From Actinomyces oris (GTDB taxonomy: Bacteria; Actinomycetota; Actinomycetes; Actinomycetales; Actinomycetaceae): DNA of 58,722 nucleotides. Of this stretch, positions 26,073 to 37,050 are shown in pieces. The DNA lies in the NCBI RefSeq assembly GCF_001937665.1, contig NZ_MSKL01000012.1, forward strand, positions 81,540 to 140,261, given 5' to 3'. A model generated the notes under the pieces. That model was not told the DNA's origin and searched no databases. It was given only the letters and a program-made list of their open reading frames with translations. Each line of letters opens with the position of its first letter. The first letter of the stretch is position 1. A program made the translations under genes and the position numbers.

Positions 26073-27203
26073 GTGAAGCTCAGGGTTGACCGAGACATCC
26101 TCGCCGAAGCCGTCACCTGGACTGCACGTTCCGTGCCCGCCCGCCCGCCGGTGCCCGTGCTGGCCGGGGTACGGCTGGAGGCCAAGGGCTCCAGCCTGGT
26201 CCTGGCCTCCTTCGACTACGAGGTCTCGGCCCACTGCGAGGTGGCCGCCGACGTCGAGGAGGACGGCGTCGTCCTCGTCTCAGGACGACTCCTGGCCGAT
26301 ATCGCCAAGGCGCTGCCGAACAAGCCCGTCGACCTGGAGGTGGACGGCAACAAGGTGGCCGTCTCCTGCGGATCGGCCCGCTTCTCCCTGGCGGCCATGG
26401 CCGCTGACGACTATCCGGCGCTGCCGGTCATGCCCGCCGTCGCCGGAACGATCGACGCCCACGACCTGGCCCGCGCCGTCGGCCAGGTCTCCATCGCCGC
26501 CTCCCGTGACGACACCCTGCCCCTGCTCACCAGTGTCCAGATCGAGGTCGAGGGCAGTTCGCTGGTGCTCATGGCCACCGACCGCTACCGCCTGGCCATG
26601 CGGGAGCTGACCTGGTCGCCGGCCAACACCGAGCTGTCAACCACGGCCCTGCTCAAGGCCCGCACCCTCTCCGACGTCGCCAAGTCCCTGACCTCCTCGG
26701 GTGACGTGACCGTGGCCCTCAGCAGCGAGTCGGCGTCCTCCAGCCTCATCGGTTTCGAGGCCGGGGGCAGGCGCACCACCTCCCTGCTCACCGACGGCGA
26801 CTACCCGCCGGTGCGCCGGCTCTTCCCGGAGTCCACCTCGATCCACGCCACCGTGGGCACCGACGAGCTCATGGCGGCCGTGCGCCGCGTCAGCCTCGTC
26901 GCCGACCGCTCCACTCCCATCCACATGTCCTTCACCCAGGGCAACCTGGAGCTCGACGCCGGACAGGGCGACGACGCCCAGGCCACCGAGCAGCTCGTCG
27001 CCCACCTCGAGGGCGATGACATCTCCACCGCCTTCAACCCCGGTTACCTCCTCGACGGCCTGGGCGCCCTCAACCAGCCCTACGTCCGCCTCGACTTCAC
27101 CCATGCCTCGAAGCCCGCGGTGCTCACGGGCATGGACTCCATCGGGGGCACCGAGGACTCCTCCTTCCGCTACCTGCTCATGCCGATCCGTTTCGGAGCC
27201 TGA
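26073..27203 (+). CDS. dnaN: DNA polymerase III sliding clamp, beta subunit (376 aa)
   Basis: Processivity clamp of the replicative polymerase. Three clamp domains are recognisable, with KLRVDRDILAEAVTW at the N-terminus, LPLLTSVQIEV and ATDRYRLAMRELTW in the middle and a C-terminal YLLMPIRFG. The start is GTG 26073 with GGAGG 8 bp upstream; a TTG at 26055 would add six residues ahead of the conserved start. recF begins 13 bp downstream. Confidence 0.97.
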   Translation: MKLRVDRDILAEAVTWTARSVPARPPVPVLAGVRLEAKGSSLVLASFDYEVSAHCEVAADVEEDGVVLVSGRLLADIAKALPNKPVDLEVDGNKVAVSCGSARFSLAAMAADDYPALPVMPAVAGTIDAHDLARAVGQVSIAASRDDTLPLLTSVQIEVEGSSLVLMATDRYRLAMRELTWSPANTELSTTALLKARTLSDVAKSLTSSGDVTVALSSESASSSLIGFEAGGRRTTSLLTDGDYPPVRRLFPESTSIHATVGTDELMAAVRRVSLVADRSTPIHMSFTQGNLELDAGQGDDAQATEQLVAHLEGDDISTAFNPGYLLDGLGALNQPYVRLDFTHASKPAVLTGMDSIGGTEDSSFRYLLMPIRFGA

Positions 27204-27216
27204 GACCCGACGGTGC

Positions 27217-28434
27217 ATGTACGTCTCTGACCTCTCCCTGGACGACTTCCGCTCCTACCGCAGCCTGGTGCTGTCCCTGGAGCCCGGCCCCAGTGCCTTC
27301 GTCGGCCCCAACGGGCAGGGCAAGACCAACCTGGTCGAGGCCATCGTCTACCTGGCGACGCTCTCCTCCCACCGGATCGGTGCGGACACCGCCCTCGTCC
27401 GACGGGCGGCACCGGGTCATGCCCAGCCGGCCGGCGCCGTCGTGCGCGCCCGGGCCGTCCATGGGGAAAGACCCAGTGTCCTGGAGATCGAGATCATCGC
27501 CGGCAAGGCGAACCGGGCCCGTCTCAACCGGGGCAGCTGTCGGCCCCGCGACCTGCTCGGGGTGCTGCGCGCGGTCGTCTTCGCCCCCGAGGACCTCTCC
27601 CTGGTGCGCGCCGAGCCCGGGGTCCGCCGGGGGTTCCTCGACGACCTGGTGGTCACGCTGCGCCCGGGCCTGGCCGGGGTGCGCGCCGAGCACGACAAGA
27701 TCCTCGCCCAGCGCGCCAGCCTCCTGAAGTCCGCGCGCGCGGCCCGCTCATCAACCGCCTCCATGCTCTCCACCCTGGAGATCTGGGACGCCCAGCTCGC
27801 CGCGGCAGCCGCCCGGCTCATCGCCGCGCGTGTCGACGTCGTTCGGCGCCTGCGCCCCTGGGTCGCCTCCGCCTACGAGACCGTCTCCGGGGCCTGCGGG
27901 CAGCGTTCCCGTGCTCAGATCGCCTACCGCGCGAGCCTGCTGACCCACGAGGGATCCCCGGAGCCCGACCCTCACGACGAGTCGGCCTGGCTCGCCGGAG
28001 AGGAGACGCTTCTCGATGAGACCGCCCTCGCCACGCGCCTGGAGAGCGCCATGGGCGAGCTCCACGCCCGCGAGATCGACCGCGGCGCGAACCTCGTCGG
28101 GGCGCACCGTGACGATCTCTCCCTGTTCCTCACCGGCCTGCCCGCCCGCGGATTCGCCTCCCACGGCGAGCAGTGGTCCCTGGCCCTCGCGCTGCGTCTG
28201 GCCTCCTACGACATGCTGCGTACCGACGTCGACGCCTACGGGGGCGACGGCGAGCCGGTACTCATTCTCGACGACGTCTTCGCCTCCCTCGACGAGCAGC
28301 GCCGCCGCGCTCTGGCCCAGATGGTCGCCGGAGCCCAGCAGGTCCTGCTGACCGCCGCCGTCGACGACGACGTCCCCGCCGAGCTCGCCGGTGCCCGGTA
28401 CCGCGTGGCCGACGGTGAGGTCACCCATGGCTGA
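27217..28434 (+). CDS. recF: DNA replication/repair protein RecF (405 aa)
   Basis: SMC-like ABC ATPase that helps load RecA at single-stranded gaps. The N-terminus reads MYVSDLSLDDFRSY and Walker A GPNGQGKT is at residues 30-37. The ABC signature region (SHGEQWSLALALRLA) and Walker B (PVLILDDVFASLDEQRR) are close to the C-terminus. It overlaps the DUF721 gene by 8 bp, so the two are co-translated. Confidence 0.96.
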   Translation: MYVSDLSLDDFRSYRSLVLSLEPGPSAFVGPNGQGKTNLVEAIVYLATLSSHRIGADTALVRRAAPGHAQPAGAVVRARAVHGERPSVLEIEIIAGKANRARLNRGSCRPRDLLGVLRAVVFAPEDLSLVRAEPGVRRGFLDDLVVTLRPGLAGVRAEHDKILAQRASLLKSARAARSSTASMLSTLEIWDAQLAAAAARLIAARVDVVRRLRPWVASAYETVSGACGQRSRAQIAYRASLLTHEGSPEPDPHDESAWLAGEETLLDETALATRLESAMGELHAREIDRGANLVGAHRDDLSLFLTGLPARGFASHGEQWSLALALRLASYDMLRTDVDAYGGDGEPVLILDDVFASLDEQRRRALAQMVAGAQQVLLTAAVDDDVPAELAGARYRVADGEVTHG

Positions 28435-29104
28435 GTCCTCCCCGCCCACCGGCGACGGCCCGCTTCCCGATGTCCTGGCCCAGCGCGCCCTGACCCGTCA
28501 GCGCGCCCAGGCCTGGGAGAAGGGAGCCAGTCGCGTCCCGGCCCGCAGGCTGCGCGAACCGGCGGGTGGTTCCGGGAGCAACGACGTGCAGCAGGCGGCG
28601 CCCTGGGACCAGCGCCGCGAGCTGGCCCGGGCACTGGGCCAGAACCCGGACGACCCGGCCGACCGGGGCCCGGGACTGGCACGGGGACGCGACCGGCCCG
28701 GCCCCACCCCCTTCGATCCCCGCACCGGGCAACGCGAGCTGCGCCGCATGGTGGCCGACAACGGCTGGGCCGGAAAGCTCGCGGTGGCCGGCGTCGTCGC
28801 CCGGTGGCGGACCATCGTGGGCGATCAGGTCGCCGAGCACTGCACCATCGAGTCCTTCGACGCCGGACGCATCACTCTGCGCGCCTCGTCGTCGAGCTGG
28901 GCCCAGCAGCTTCGACTCCTCCAGCCCACCATCGAGGCCAGGATCGTTGAGGCCCTGCGCTCAGGGCCCGGCGGTCGCCAGGCCGGAGGAATCAGCACCG
29001 GCGACGGGGTGGAGCTGCGGATCCTGGGGCCGGCCGGTCCCTCCTGGAAGCGTCGGGGTGTCGGCCTGCGCGGCACCCGTGGTCCGCGCGATACCTACGG
29101 GTAG
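28427..29104 (+). CDS. DUF721 family protein, DciA-like (225 aa)
   Basis: Member of the DUF721 family, homologous to DciA, the helicase loader that replaces DnaC/DnaI in many bacteria. The core domain is at about residues 110-190, with VVARWRTIVGDQVAEHCTIESFDAGRITLRASSS in the family pattern. The N-terminal 100 residues are Arg/Pro/Gly-rich and disordered, the C-terminus is basic. The ATG at 28427 lies within the last codons of recF. Its place in recF-DUF721-gyrB is conserved across actinobacteria. Confidence 0.88.
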   Translation: MAESSPPTGDGPLPDVLAQRALTRQRAQAWEKGASRVPARRLREPAGGSGSNDVQQAAPWDQRRELARALGQNPDDPADRGPGLARGRDRPGPTPFDPRTGQRELRRMVADNGWAGKLAVAGVVARWRTIVGDQVAEHCTIESFDAGRITLRASSSSWAQQLRLLQPTIEARIVEALRSGPGGRQAGGISTGDGVELRILGPAGPSWKRRGVGLRGTRGPRDTYG

Positions 29105-29430
29105 TGGGACCGCGGGTATCATCGTCAACGCGCCGGTCGGGGCCGTCGTCGTCGGAAAATCACGGGGCGGATGCCGGGCACCGGGCGACGCGGTGATCCG
29201 CGTGAGACAGAGGTGACCACGGGCACGCTCCCAGCTGCTCACGGTGCAGCGGTTCACGGGCCCGTCTACGCTAGAATGCGGTGAAACCGCCCAAGGTGCG
29301 CCCAGGACCGTCCTGATGTACCCACCTACGTGTGCGCACGATCCTCCTCAGGATCGTCGTGTGAAGGGGCCGGACGGAGACATCGGACCACTGAGGTCCC
29401 GATGCGCACAGATTGAGGAGCAACTGACAC
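29105..29430 (+). promoter_or_regulatory. DUF721-gyrB intergenic region with a candidate gyrB promoter
   Basis: 326 bp without a gene. TAGAAT at 29272-29277, in the context TACGCTAGAAT, is the best -10 candidate for gyrB transcription. No -35 at the right distance is convincing (TGCAGC at 29245 is 21 bp away). The gyrB ribosome binding site GAGGAG is at about 29416. Confidence 0.4.
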
Positions 29431-31458
<2,028 letters not shown>

Positions 31459-31526
31459 GCGGCACCGAGTGACACGTGAACCGCCGGCCCGCTGCCGGCG
31501 ACATCCTCTGAACACGAAGGAATCCT

Positions 31527-34208
31527 GTGAGCGACGAAGTTGAAGAGATCATCGGCGACGAGGGAGCGACGAACGTGGCCGCCCCCGAGCGCATCCAGCC
31601 GGTCGACCTCCAGATGGAGATGCAGCGCTCCTACCTCGACTACGCGATGAGCGTCATCGTGGGCCGGGCCCTGCCCGACGTGCGCGACGGGCTCAAACCG
31701 GTCCACCGCCGCGTCCTGTACGCCATGTACGACGGCGGCTACCGCCCCACCGCCTCCTTCTCCAAGTCCTCCCGCGTCGTCGGCGACGTCATGGGGACCT
31801 ACCACCCCCACGGCGACAGCGCCATCTACGACGCCCTGGCCCGTCTGGTCCAGTGGTGGTCGCTGCGCTACCCGCTGGTGGCCGGCCAGGGGAACTTCGG
31901 CACACCCGGCAACCTGGGGCCCGCCGCCCCCCGGTACACCGAGTGCAAGATGGCGCCCCTGGCCATGGAGATGCTCCGGGACATCGACGAGGACAGCGTC
32001 GACTTCCAGGACAACTACGACGGACGCAACCAGGAGCCGGTCATCCTGCCGGCCCGGTTCCCCAACCTCCTGGTCAACGGCTCCGAGGGCATCGCCGTGG
32101 GCATGGCCACCCGCATCCCGCCGCACAATCTGCGCGAGGTCGCCCGCGGAGCCCAGTGGTACCTCGAGCACCCCGACGCCTCGCGCGAGGAGCTGCTCGA
32201 CGCCCTCATCGAGCGGATCCCCGGACCCGACTTCCCCACCGGCGCGACCATCCTGGGCCGGCGGGGCATCGAGGACGCCTACCGCACCGGCCGCGGATCC
32301 ATCACCCAGCGGGCCGTGGTCAATGTCGAGGAGATTCAGGGGCGCCAGTGCCTCGTGGTCACCGAGCTGCCCTACCAGGTCAACCCCGACAACCTGGCCG
32401 ACAAGATCGCCCAGCTCGTGCGCGACGGCCAGGTCACCGGCATCGCCGACATCCGTGACGAGACCTCCGGGCGCACCGGTCAGCGACTCGTCATCGTCCT
32501 CAAGCGCGACGCCGTCGCCAAGGTGGTCCTCAACAACCTCTACAAGCGCACCCAGCTCCAGGACAACTTCCCGGCCAACATGCTCGCCCTGGTCGACGGG
32601 GTGCCGCGCACCCTGAGCCTGGACGGGTTCGTGCGTCACTGGGTGAGCCACCAGATCGACGTCATCGTGCGCCGCTCCCGCTTCCGCCTGCGCAAGGCCG
32701 AGGAGCGCCTCCACATCCTCGAGGGCCTGCTCAAGGCGATCGACGCCCTCGACGCCGTCATCGCCCTCATCCGGCGCTCACCCACCACTGAGGAGGCCCG
32801 CACCGGCCTCATGGGTCTGCTGGACGTCGACGAGGCCCAGGCCGAGGCCATCCTCTCCCTCCAGCTGCGTCGTCTGGCCGCCCTGGAGCGCCTCAAGATC
32901 CAGGAGGAGTCCGACGAGCTGCGCGCCCGCGTCAAGGACCTGCGCGAGATCATCGCCTCCCCGGAGCGCCAGCGGGGCATCGTCTCCGACGAGCTCGCCG
33001 AGATCGTCGAGAAGTACGGCGACGAGCGCCGCACCCGGATCGTGCCCTTCGACGGGGAGATGAGCATGGAGGACCTCATCCCCGAGGAGGACGTGGTCGT
33101 CACCATCACCCGATCCGGCTACGCCAAGCGCACCCGCACCGACTCCTACCGCTCCCAGCACCGCGGCGGCAAGGGCATCCGCGGGGCCACGTTGCGCGAG
33201 GACGACGTCGTCGACCACTTCTTCGTCACCACGACGCACCGCTGGCTGCTGTTCTTCACCAACTACGGCCGCGTCTACCGTGCCAAGGGCTACGAGCTGC
33301 CGGAGGGCGGGCGCGACTCCAAGGGCCAGCACGTGGCCAACCTCCTGGCCTTCCAGCCCGGCGAGGAGATCGCCCAGGTCATGGAGCTCCAGGACTACGA
33401 CCAGGCCGACTACCTGGTCCTGGCCACCCGCCGCGGCCTGGTGAAGAAGACCCGCCTGAGCGAGTACAACTCCAACCGCTCCGGCGGCGTCATCGCCATC
33501 AACCTGCGCCAGGACGAGGACGGCAACTACGACGAGCTCGTCTCCGCCCGGCTCCTGAGCAGCGGACAGGACCTCCTACTGGTCTCCCACGCCGGCCAGT
33601 CCCTGCGATTCCACGCCGACGACGACACCCTGCGCCCCACGGGCCGGGCCACCAGCGGAGTCACCGGCATGCGGTTCCGCGAGGACGACTACCTGCTGGC
33701 CATGGACGTCGTCGACCCCTCGTGGCAGGATGCCGACCTTTTCGTCGTCACCGAGGGCGGCTACGCCAAGCGCACCAATGTCGTCGACTACCCCGTCAAG
33801 GGCCGCGGCGGCCTGGGCGTCAAGGTCGCCAACCTCGTTGAGGCACGAGGCAACCTCGTGGGCGCCCTGGTGACCGACTCGGGTGATGAGGTGCTGTGCA
33901 TCATGGCCTCGGGCAAGGTGGTCCGCTCCGCCGTCGTCGAGGTCTCGCGTACCGGGCGAACCACACAGGGCGTGACTTTCGCCAAGCCCGACGCCGGAGA
34001 CCGCATCATCGCGGTGGCACGCAACACTGAACGGGACATGGAGGAGGCGGTCGATGCCGCCGATAGCGCCCCGAGCGCCGAGTCTGCGGACTCCACCGGT
34101 CAGGCCCGGGCCGATGCGACCCAAGAAGGTGACACTGGCGACTCTCCTGCGGACTCAGCGGAGGACACGGTAGCGTTGGAAGACAACGAGAGTGAGGTCG
34201 AAGCATGA
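31527..34208 (+). CDS. gyrA: DNA gyrase subunit A (893 aa)
   Basis: Cleavage-rejoining subunit of gyrase. The quinolone pocket reads [16 protein letters not shown], with the usual Ser and Asp, so no classical resistance change is seen. The active-site Tyr lies in [10 protein letters not shown] at about residue 137. The GyrA box is in [11 protein letters not shown] at the start of the C-terminal beta-pinwheel. A long acidic tail (about 835-893, Asp/Ala/Ser/Glu) ends the protein. The GTG start has AAGGAA upstream. Its stop overlaps the DUF3566 start (34205). Confidence 0.98.
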   Translation: MSDEVEEIIGDEGATNVAAPERIQPVDLQMEMQRSYLDYAMSVIVGRALPDVRDGLKPVHRRVLYAMYDGGYRPTASFSKSSRVVGDVMGTYHPHGDSAIYDALARLVQWWSLRYPLVAGQGNFGTPGNLGPAAPRYTECKMAPLAMEMLRDIDEDSVDFQDNYDGRNQEPVILPARFPNLLVNGSEGIAVGMATRIPPHNLREVARGAQWYLEHPDASREELLDALIERIPGPDFPTGATILGRRGIEDAYRTGRGSITQRAVVNVEEIQGRQCLVVTELPYQVNPDNLADKIAQLVRDGQVTGIADIRDETSGRTGQRLVIVLKRDAVAKVVLNNLYKRTQLQDNFPANMLALVDGVPRTLSLDGFVRHWVSHQIDVIVRRSRFRLRKAEERLHILEGLLKAIDALDAVIALIRRSPTTEEARTGLMGLLDVDEAQAEAILSLQLRRLAALERLKIQEESDELRARVKDLREIIASPERQRGIVSDELAEIVEKYGDERRTRIVPFDGEMSMEDLIPEEDVVVTITRSGYAKRTRTDSYRSQHRGGKGIRGATLREDDVVDHFFVTTTHRWLLFFTNYGRVYRAKGYELPEGGRDSKGQHVANLLAFQPGEEIAQVMELQDYDQADYLVLATRRGLVKKTRLSEYNSNRSGGVIAINLRQDEDGNYDELVSARLLSSGQDLLLVSHAGQSLRFHADDDTLRPTGRATSGVTGMRFREDDYLLAMDVVDPSWQDADLFVVTEGGYAKRTNVVDYPVKGRGGLGVKVANLVEARGNLVGALVTDSGDEVLCIMASGKVVRSAVVEVSRTGRTTQGVTFAKPDAGDRIIAVARNTERDMEEAVDAADSAPSAESADSTGQARADATQEGDTGDSPADSAEDTVALEDNESEVEA

Positions 34209-34702
34209 GCCAGCCGGTTTCCATGTCCCCTGACGGTGGGCAGTCCGCAGGTGCCGCATCCATTGTGGGTGGCGCGGATGCCTCCGGCAGTGCGTCGGGC
34301 GGCAAGAGCAAGAAGAGCAAGAAGACCATTGCCGGGCCTCGCCGTGTGCGTCTGGCCCTGACCCGGGTCGATCCCTGGTCGGTGATGAAGGCGAGCTTCC
34401 TGCTCAGCTTCGCCGCGGGCATCATGCTCATCGTCGCCACGGCGGTCGTGTGGTTCATGCTCGACGCCATGCACGTCTTCTCCACCATCGAGGAGCTCGT
34501 CAAGACGGTCGCCGGTGAACGCTCCAACACCTTCTCCGCGATCGTGGCCTACCTCGAGCTGCCGCGAGCCCTGGCCGTCTCCACAATTATCGCCGTGGTG
34601 GATATCGTGCTGATGACCGCTCTGACCACATTGGGCGCCTTTCTCTACAACATCACCGCCACCCTCGTTGGTGGGATCCATCTCACGCTTGCGGACGAGT
34701 GA
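34205..34702 (+). CDS. DUF3566 transmembrane protein (165 aa)
   Basis: Conserved actinobacterial membrane protein always found directly after gyrA; function unknown. A Ser/Gly/Lys-rich N-terminus is followed by [25 protein letters not shown] and two membrane helices at about 60-85 and 120-150. Translation is coupled to gyrA by ATGA overlap (34205-34208). Confidence 0.9.
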   Translation: MSQPVSMSPDGGQSAGAASIVGGADASGSASGGKSKKSKKTIAGPRRVRLALTRVDPWSVMKASFLLSFAAGIMLIVATAVVWFMLDAMHVFSTIEELVKTVAGERSNTFSAIVAYLELPRALAVSTIIAVVDIVLMTALTTLGAFLYNITATLVGGIHLTLADE

Positions 34703-34708
34703 TCGGAT

Positions 34709-34738
34709 TTGGTCTGTCATGGCCGGGCAGGTTAATCT
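34709..34738 (+). promoter_or_regulatory. Candidate promoter of tRNA-Ile
   Basis: -35 TTGGTC (34709-34714), an 18-bp spacer and -10 TAATCT (34733-34738), 13 bp before the tRNA. Confidence 0.45.
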
Positions 34739-34751
34739 TCTCCGGTCGCAA

Positions 34752-34825
34752 GGGCCTATAGCTCAGTTGGTTAGAGCGCATCCCTGATAAGGATGAGGTC
34801 GCTGGTTCGAGTCCAGCTAGGCCCA
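34752..34825 (+). tRNA. tRNA-Ile (GAT)
   Basis: Full cloverleaf: acceptor GGGCCTA pairs with TAGGCCC, D-arm GCTCAGTTGGTTAGAGC, anticodon loop CTGATAA with GAT, and T-arm GCTGGTTCGAGTCCAGC. CCA is not encoded (the gene is followed by CCG). Confidence 0.97.
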
Positions 34826-34855
34826 CCGTCCGCGGTGAGACGATGAGGAGGTTTC

Positions 34856-34990
34856 ATGAGGAACCGTGCAGTCGTATCAGCCGCGGTCTTTTCGTTCCTG
34901 GCCGCCGCGGGTTATGCCGCGTGGCTCAGGTTCGAGGCGGCCCGCATGGAGCGGGCCGCGTGGGCCGAGGTCACCGACCCCGTCGACTAG
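34856..34990 (+). CDS. DLW-39-like small protein (44 aa)
   Basis: Short ORF between tRNA-Ile and tRNA-Ala. Translation MRNRAVVSAAVFSFLAAAGY, then AAWLRFEAARMERAAWAEVTDPVD. One membrane-anchoring helix is followed by a charged segment. Place and shape match the actinobacterial DLW-39 family near gyrA and tRNA-Ala, although the eponymous Asp-Leu-Trp reads Arg-Ala-Ala-Trp here (only the Trp is kept). A strong ribosome binding site (GAGGAGGT, 34845-34852) precedes the ATG. Function unknown. Confidence 0.75.
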   Translation: MRNRAVVSAAVFSFLAAAGYAAWLRFEAARMERAAWAEVTDPVD

Positions 34991-35022
34991 CAGCTGACGG
35001 AACTGGTGATGACGCTCCCTGA

Positions 35023-35098
35023 GGGGCCATGGCGCAATTGGTAGCGCACCTGCTTTGCAAGCAGGGGGTTACGGGTTCGAGTCCCGTTGGCTCCACCA
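35023..35098 (+). tRNA. tRNA-Ala (TGC)
   Basis: Acceptor GGGGCCA pairs with TGGCTCC (one G-T pair), D-arm GCGCAATTGGTAGCGC, anticodon stem-loop CTGCTTTGCAAGCAG with TGC, T-arm ACGGGTTCGAGTCCCGT, with the 3' CCA encoded. Confidence 0.97.
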
Positions 35099-35118
35099 CT
35101 GATTTCTATACTCTCTGC

Positions 35119-35156
35119 TCCCCGAGATGGGCCATGATGGTGGTCCGCCTCGGGGA
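35119..35156 (+). terminator. Terminator after tRNA-Ala
   Basis: TCCCCGAG (35119-35126) pairs with CTCGGGGA (35149-35156), followed by TTATTTCTC, giving a hairpin with a short U-rich tail. Confidence 0.6.
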
Positions 35157-35194
35157 TTATTTCTCAGGTACTGTCGGTATCGGAGGTGACTGCG

Positions 35195-35719
35195 ATGGAT
35201 TCTGTTTCACTGGCGACCGGGGGGCTGTTCTTCTCGTGGCTGGTGCATGACCTCGAGGAGTTGGCCACGATGCCCGGCTGGACGCACCCGGCCTTCGACG
35301 CGATCCCCTTCCTGCCCGAGGACATCCGGCGTCACGGCTGCTCGCGTGAGCACGTCTACCTGGGGATCGGTCTCATGGGGGTCCTCATGGCTGCCGCTTC
35401 CATGGACGGCTACCGCACCCGTGGACGCTCGCCCTTCTATCAGGCCGCGCTCTACGGCTACGGCATGCACACCTTCAGCCACCTGGCCACAGCGGCTCTT
35501 GCCCGTCGCTACACCCCGGGGGTGGCGACGGCGCTGCCGGTCGTCCTGCCCTTCTGGATCCTGGCGAAGCGGGCGCTGCGAGCCCATGGGGTCGAGGTGC
35601 GACCCCATCGATGGGTGATCCCCGCCTTCCCGGTTATCACCGGCGCGGCGCTGGGCGGCGCGTACCTGGTGACGACACGACGGCCGGGAGAACACCGTCG
35701 AGAAGGAAAGCGACCTTGA
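35195..35719 (+). CDS. HXXEE domain membrane protein (174 aa)
   Basis: Small integral membrane protein with the HXXEE motif (HDLEEL) in the first helix region and the repeated GMHTFSHLATAAL later, as in the HXXEE family (PF13787-type) of unknown function. About four helices. The ATG at 35195 has CGGAGG 8 bp upstream; a GTG at 35186 lies inside that site. The gene after it has its own strong promoter, so it is probably monocistronic. Confidence 0.75.
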   Translation: MDSVSLATGGLFFSWLVHDLEELATMPGWTHPAFDAIPFLPEDIRRHGCSREHVYLGIGLMGVLMAAASMDGYRTRGRSPFYQAALYGYGMHTFSHLATAALARRYTPGVATALPVVLPFWILAKRALRAHGVEVRPHRWVIPAFPVITGAALGGAYLVTTRRPGEHRREGKRP

Positions 35720-35744
35720 CTCAATGACAAGGTTACTTTATAAT
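35716..35744 (+). promoter_or_regulatory. Strong sigma-70-type promoter
   Basis: TTGACT (35716-35721), a 17-bp spacer and TATAAT (35739-35744). It overlaps the stop codon of the HXXEE gene and drives the membrane-protein/HTH pair. Confidence 0.8.
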
Positions 35745-35822
35745 TCTTGTTGTGGTCAGGGTTGATCCGGATGATCACCGGCAACCGATCCGCTTCATTG
35801 TCTCCACCGACGGAAGGCAGCC

Positions 35823-36212
35823 ATGACCATTGAGCGTAAGGCGGGTATCGCCTACTCCATCCGATTCAGTGTCGGCGCCATTCTTTACTCCGTTGGAGTT
35901 CTGGTCGGCCTGCGATGGGCCCGATCCATGGAGGACGACCCACTGCGATTCGCCCTGGCACTGCTTCCCATGGTTGGTGTTGTCGTCTGTGCGTGGGCAA
36001 TGGTGCGATTAGCCTGGGAGGCGGATGAGATGCAGGCGCGGAAGGTGATGGAAGCGCTCGTGGTCTCTGCAGCAGGAACGGTGATCACTTCGATCGCCTA
36101 CAGCCTCTTGGAGGAGGTGGGGGCTCCTCGAGTCAGTCTCATATGGGTCAGTGCTGTATGGGCCTTCTTCTTCGGTATCGGGATGCTGTGGTCCACCTGG
36201 CGGTACCGGTGA
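35823..36212 (+). CDS. Membrane protein paired with HTH regulator (129 aa)
   Basis: Four predicted helices (about 12-33, 42-65, 78-98, 105-127) with a charged cytoplasmic loop EADEMQARKVMEAL. No named family is certain; it resembles DUF2178-type proteins, which are usually encoded next to a small Cro-like HTH protein, as here. Its TGA overlaps the GTG of the HTH gene. Confidence 0.7.
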   Translation: MTIERKAGIAYSIRFSVGAILYSVGVLVGLRWARSMEDDPLRFALALLPMVGVVVCAWAMVRLAWEADEMQARKVMEALVVSAAGTVITSIAYSLLEEVGAPRVSLIWVSAVWAFFFGIGMLWSTWRYR

Positions 36213-36412
36213 GGAACGATCTCAAGGTGCTGCGCGCCCAGCGCAGCTGGACTCAGGCCCGACTCGCCGAGGAGCTGGGGGTCTCCCGCCAGACGGTCAA
36301 CGCCCTGGAGGCCGGTCGCTACGACCCCTCCCTGCCCCTGGCCTTCACCATTGCACGCGTCTTCGGACTGACCATCGAGGAGATCTTCTTCCCCGATGAC
36401 GGTGCCTCCTAG
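36209..36412 (+). CDS. XRE/Cro-type HTH regulator (67 aa)
   Basis: Minimal one-domain helix-turn-helix protein: LRAQRSWTQARLAEELGVSRQTVNALEAGRYDPSL, ending TIEEIFFPDD, typical of small YozG-like regulators. The GTG start at 36209 overlaps the preceding stop (GTGA), so the pair is translated together. Probably autoregulates the pair. Confidence 0.85.
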   Translation: MRNDLKVLRAQRSWTQARLAEELGVSRQTVNALEAGRYDPSLPLAFTIARVFGLTIEEIFFPDDGAS

Positions 36413-36413
36413 G

Positions 36414-36914
36414 ATGAGCACCGTGAGCCGCACCGTTGACATTCCGCCCCCGAGGCGAGGACGTCGCGAGCTCGTCGAGGACACCGGGGTGCGACTGGGT
36501 CTGCACATCAAGTCGGCGGAGCAGGCCATGATGGCCGCTAAGACCGAGGCCTTGAGGAGCTTCGGCCTCACAGTGGCCCAGTACGCCGCCATGCTCTCCC
36601 TGTACTACGTGCCCCAACAGTCCTCGGCCCAGCTGGCCAGGGCCGCCGCGGTCACCCCGCAGACGATGGCCACCGTCATCGCCAAGTTGGAGCAGAAGCG
36701 ACTCGTCACCCGGCACCCCTCCTCCGACCACGCCAAGGTCCTCATCACCTCACTCACGCCCGAGGGTGAGGCCCTGGTACTGCGCGCCGACGAGGCCGCG
36801 CGAGGCATCGAGCAACGCATGGCTGAGGCCTTCACCTCCAGGGAGCGAGAGCAGCTCACCGAGATGCTCGGACGGGTCACCGCCCTCCTGCGGGACGACC
36901 TCAGCGCCGAGTAG
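36414..36914 (+). CDS. MarR family transcriptional regulator (166 aa)
   Basis: Winged-helix MarR regulator. Dimerisation helices flank the wing region; the recognition part reads SAQLARAAAVTPQTMATVIAKLEQKRLVTRHPSSDHAKVLITSLTPEG. The start at ATG 36414 overlaps nothing but is 2 bp from the HTH stop with a poor binding site; GTG 36423 is an alternative. It lies directly upstream of the oxidoreductase gene, whose promoter holds a palindrome suited to such a dimer. Confidence 0.88.
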   Translation: MSTVSRTVDIPPPRRGRRELVEDTGVRLGLHIKSAEQAMMAAKTEALRSFGLTVAQYAAMLSLYYVPQQSSAQLARAAAVTPQTMATVIAKLEQKRLVTRHPSSDHAKVLITSLTPEGEALVLRADEAARGIEQRMAEAFTSREREQLTEMLGRVTALLRDDLSAE

Positions 36915-36992
36915 CGGCCGAGTCAACGCTGAACATTGTTTTCGCAGGCGCAAGGCCCGCACTGTCTCCACGGATCACCAAGGGGTCGCCTC

Positions 36993-37020
36993 TTGCCTAG
37001 TATCAGGTATCTGATACAGT
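36993..37020 (+). promoter_or_regulatory. Promoter with palindromic operator for the oxidoreductase gene
   Basis: -35 TTGCCT (36993-36998), a 16-bp spacer and -10 TACAGT (37015-37020). The palindrome GTATCAGGTATCTGATAC (37000-37017) fills the spacer, so a bound repressor would block RNA polymerase. Half-site echoes CTGATAT occur at 37029 and 37046. The MarR protein encoded just upstream is the likely ligand. Confidence 0.65.
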
Positions 37021-37050
37021 GTTGATGACTGATATAGAAAGGTGCCTGAT

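Noticed and set aside
31460-31526. GACACGTGAACC between gyrB and gyrA as a parS-like site
   Set aside because: Only the CACGTG core and part of one arm match.
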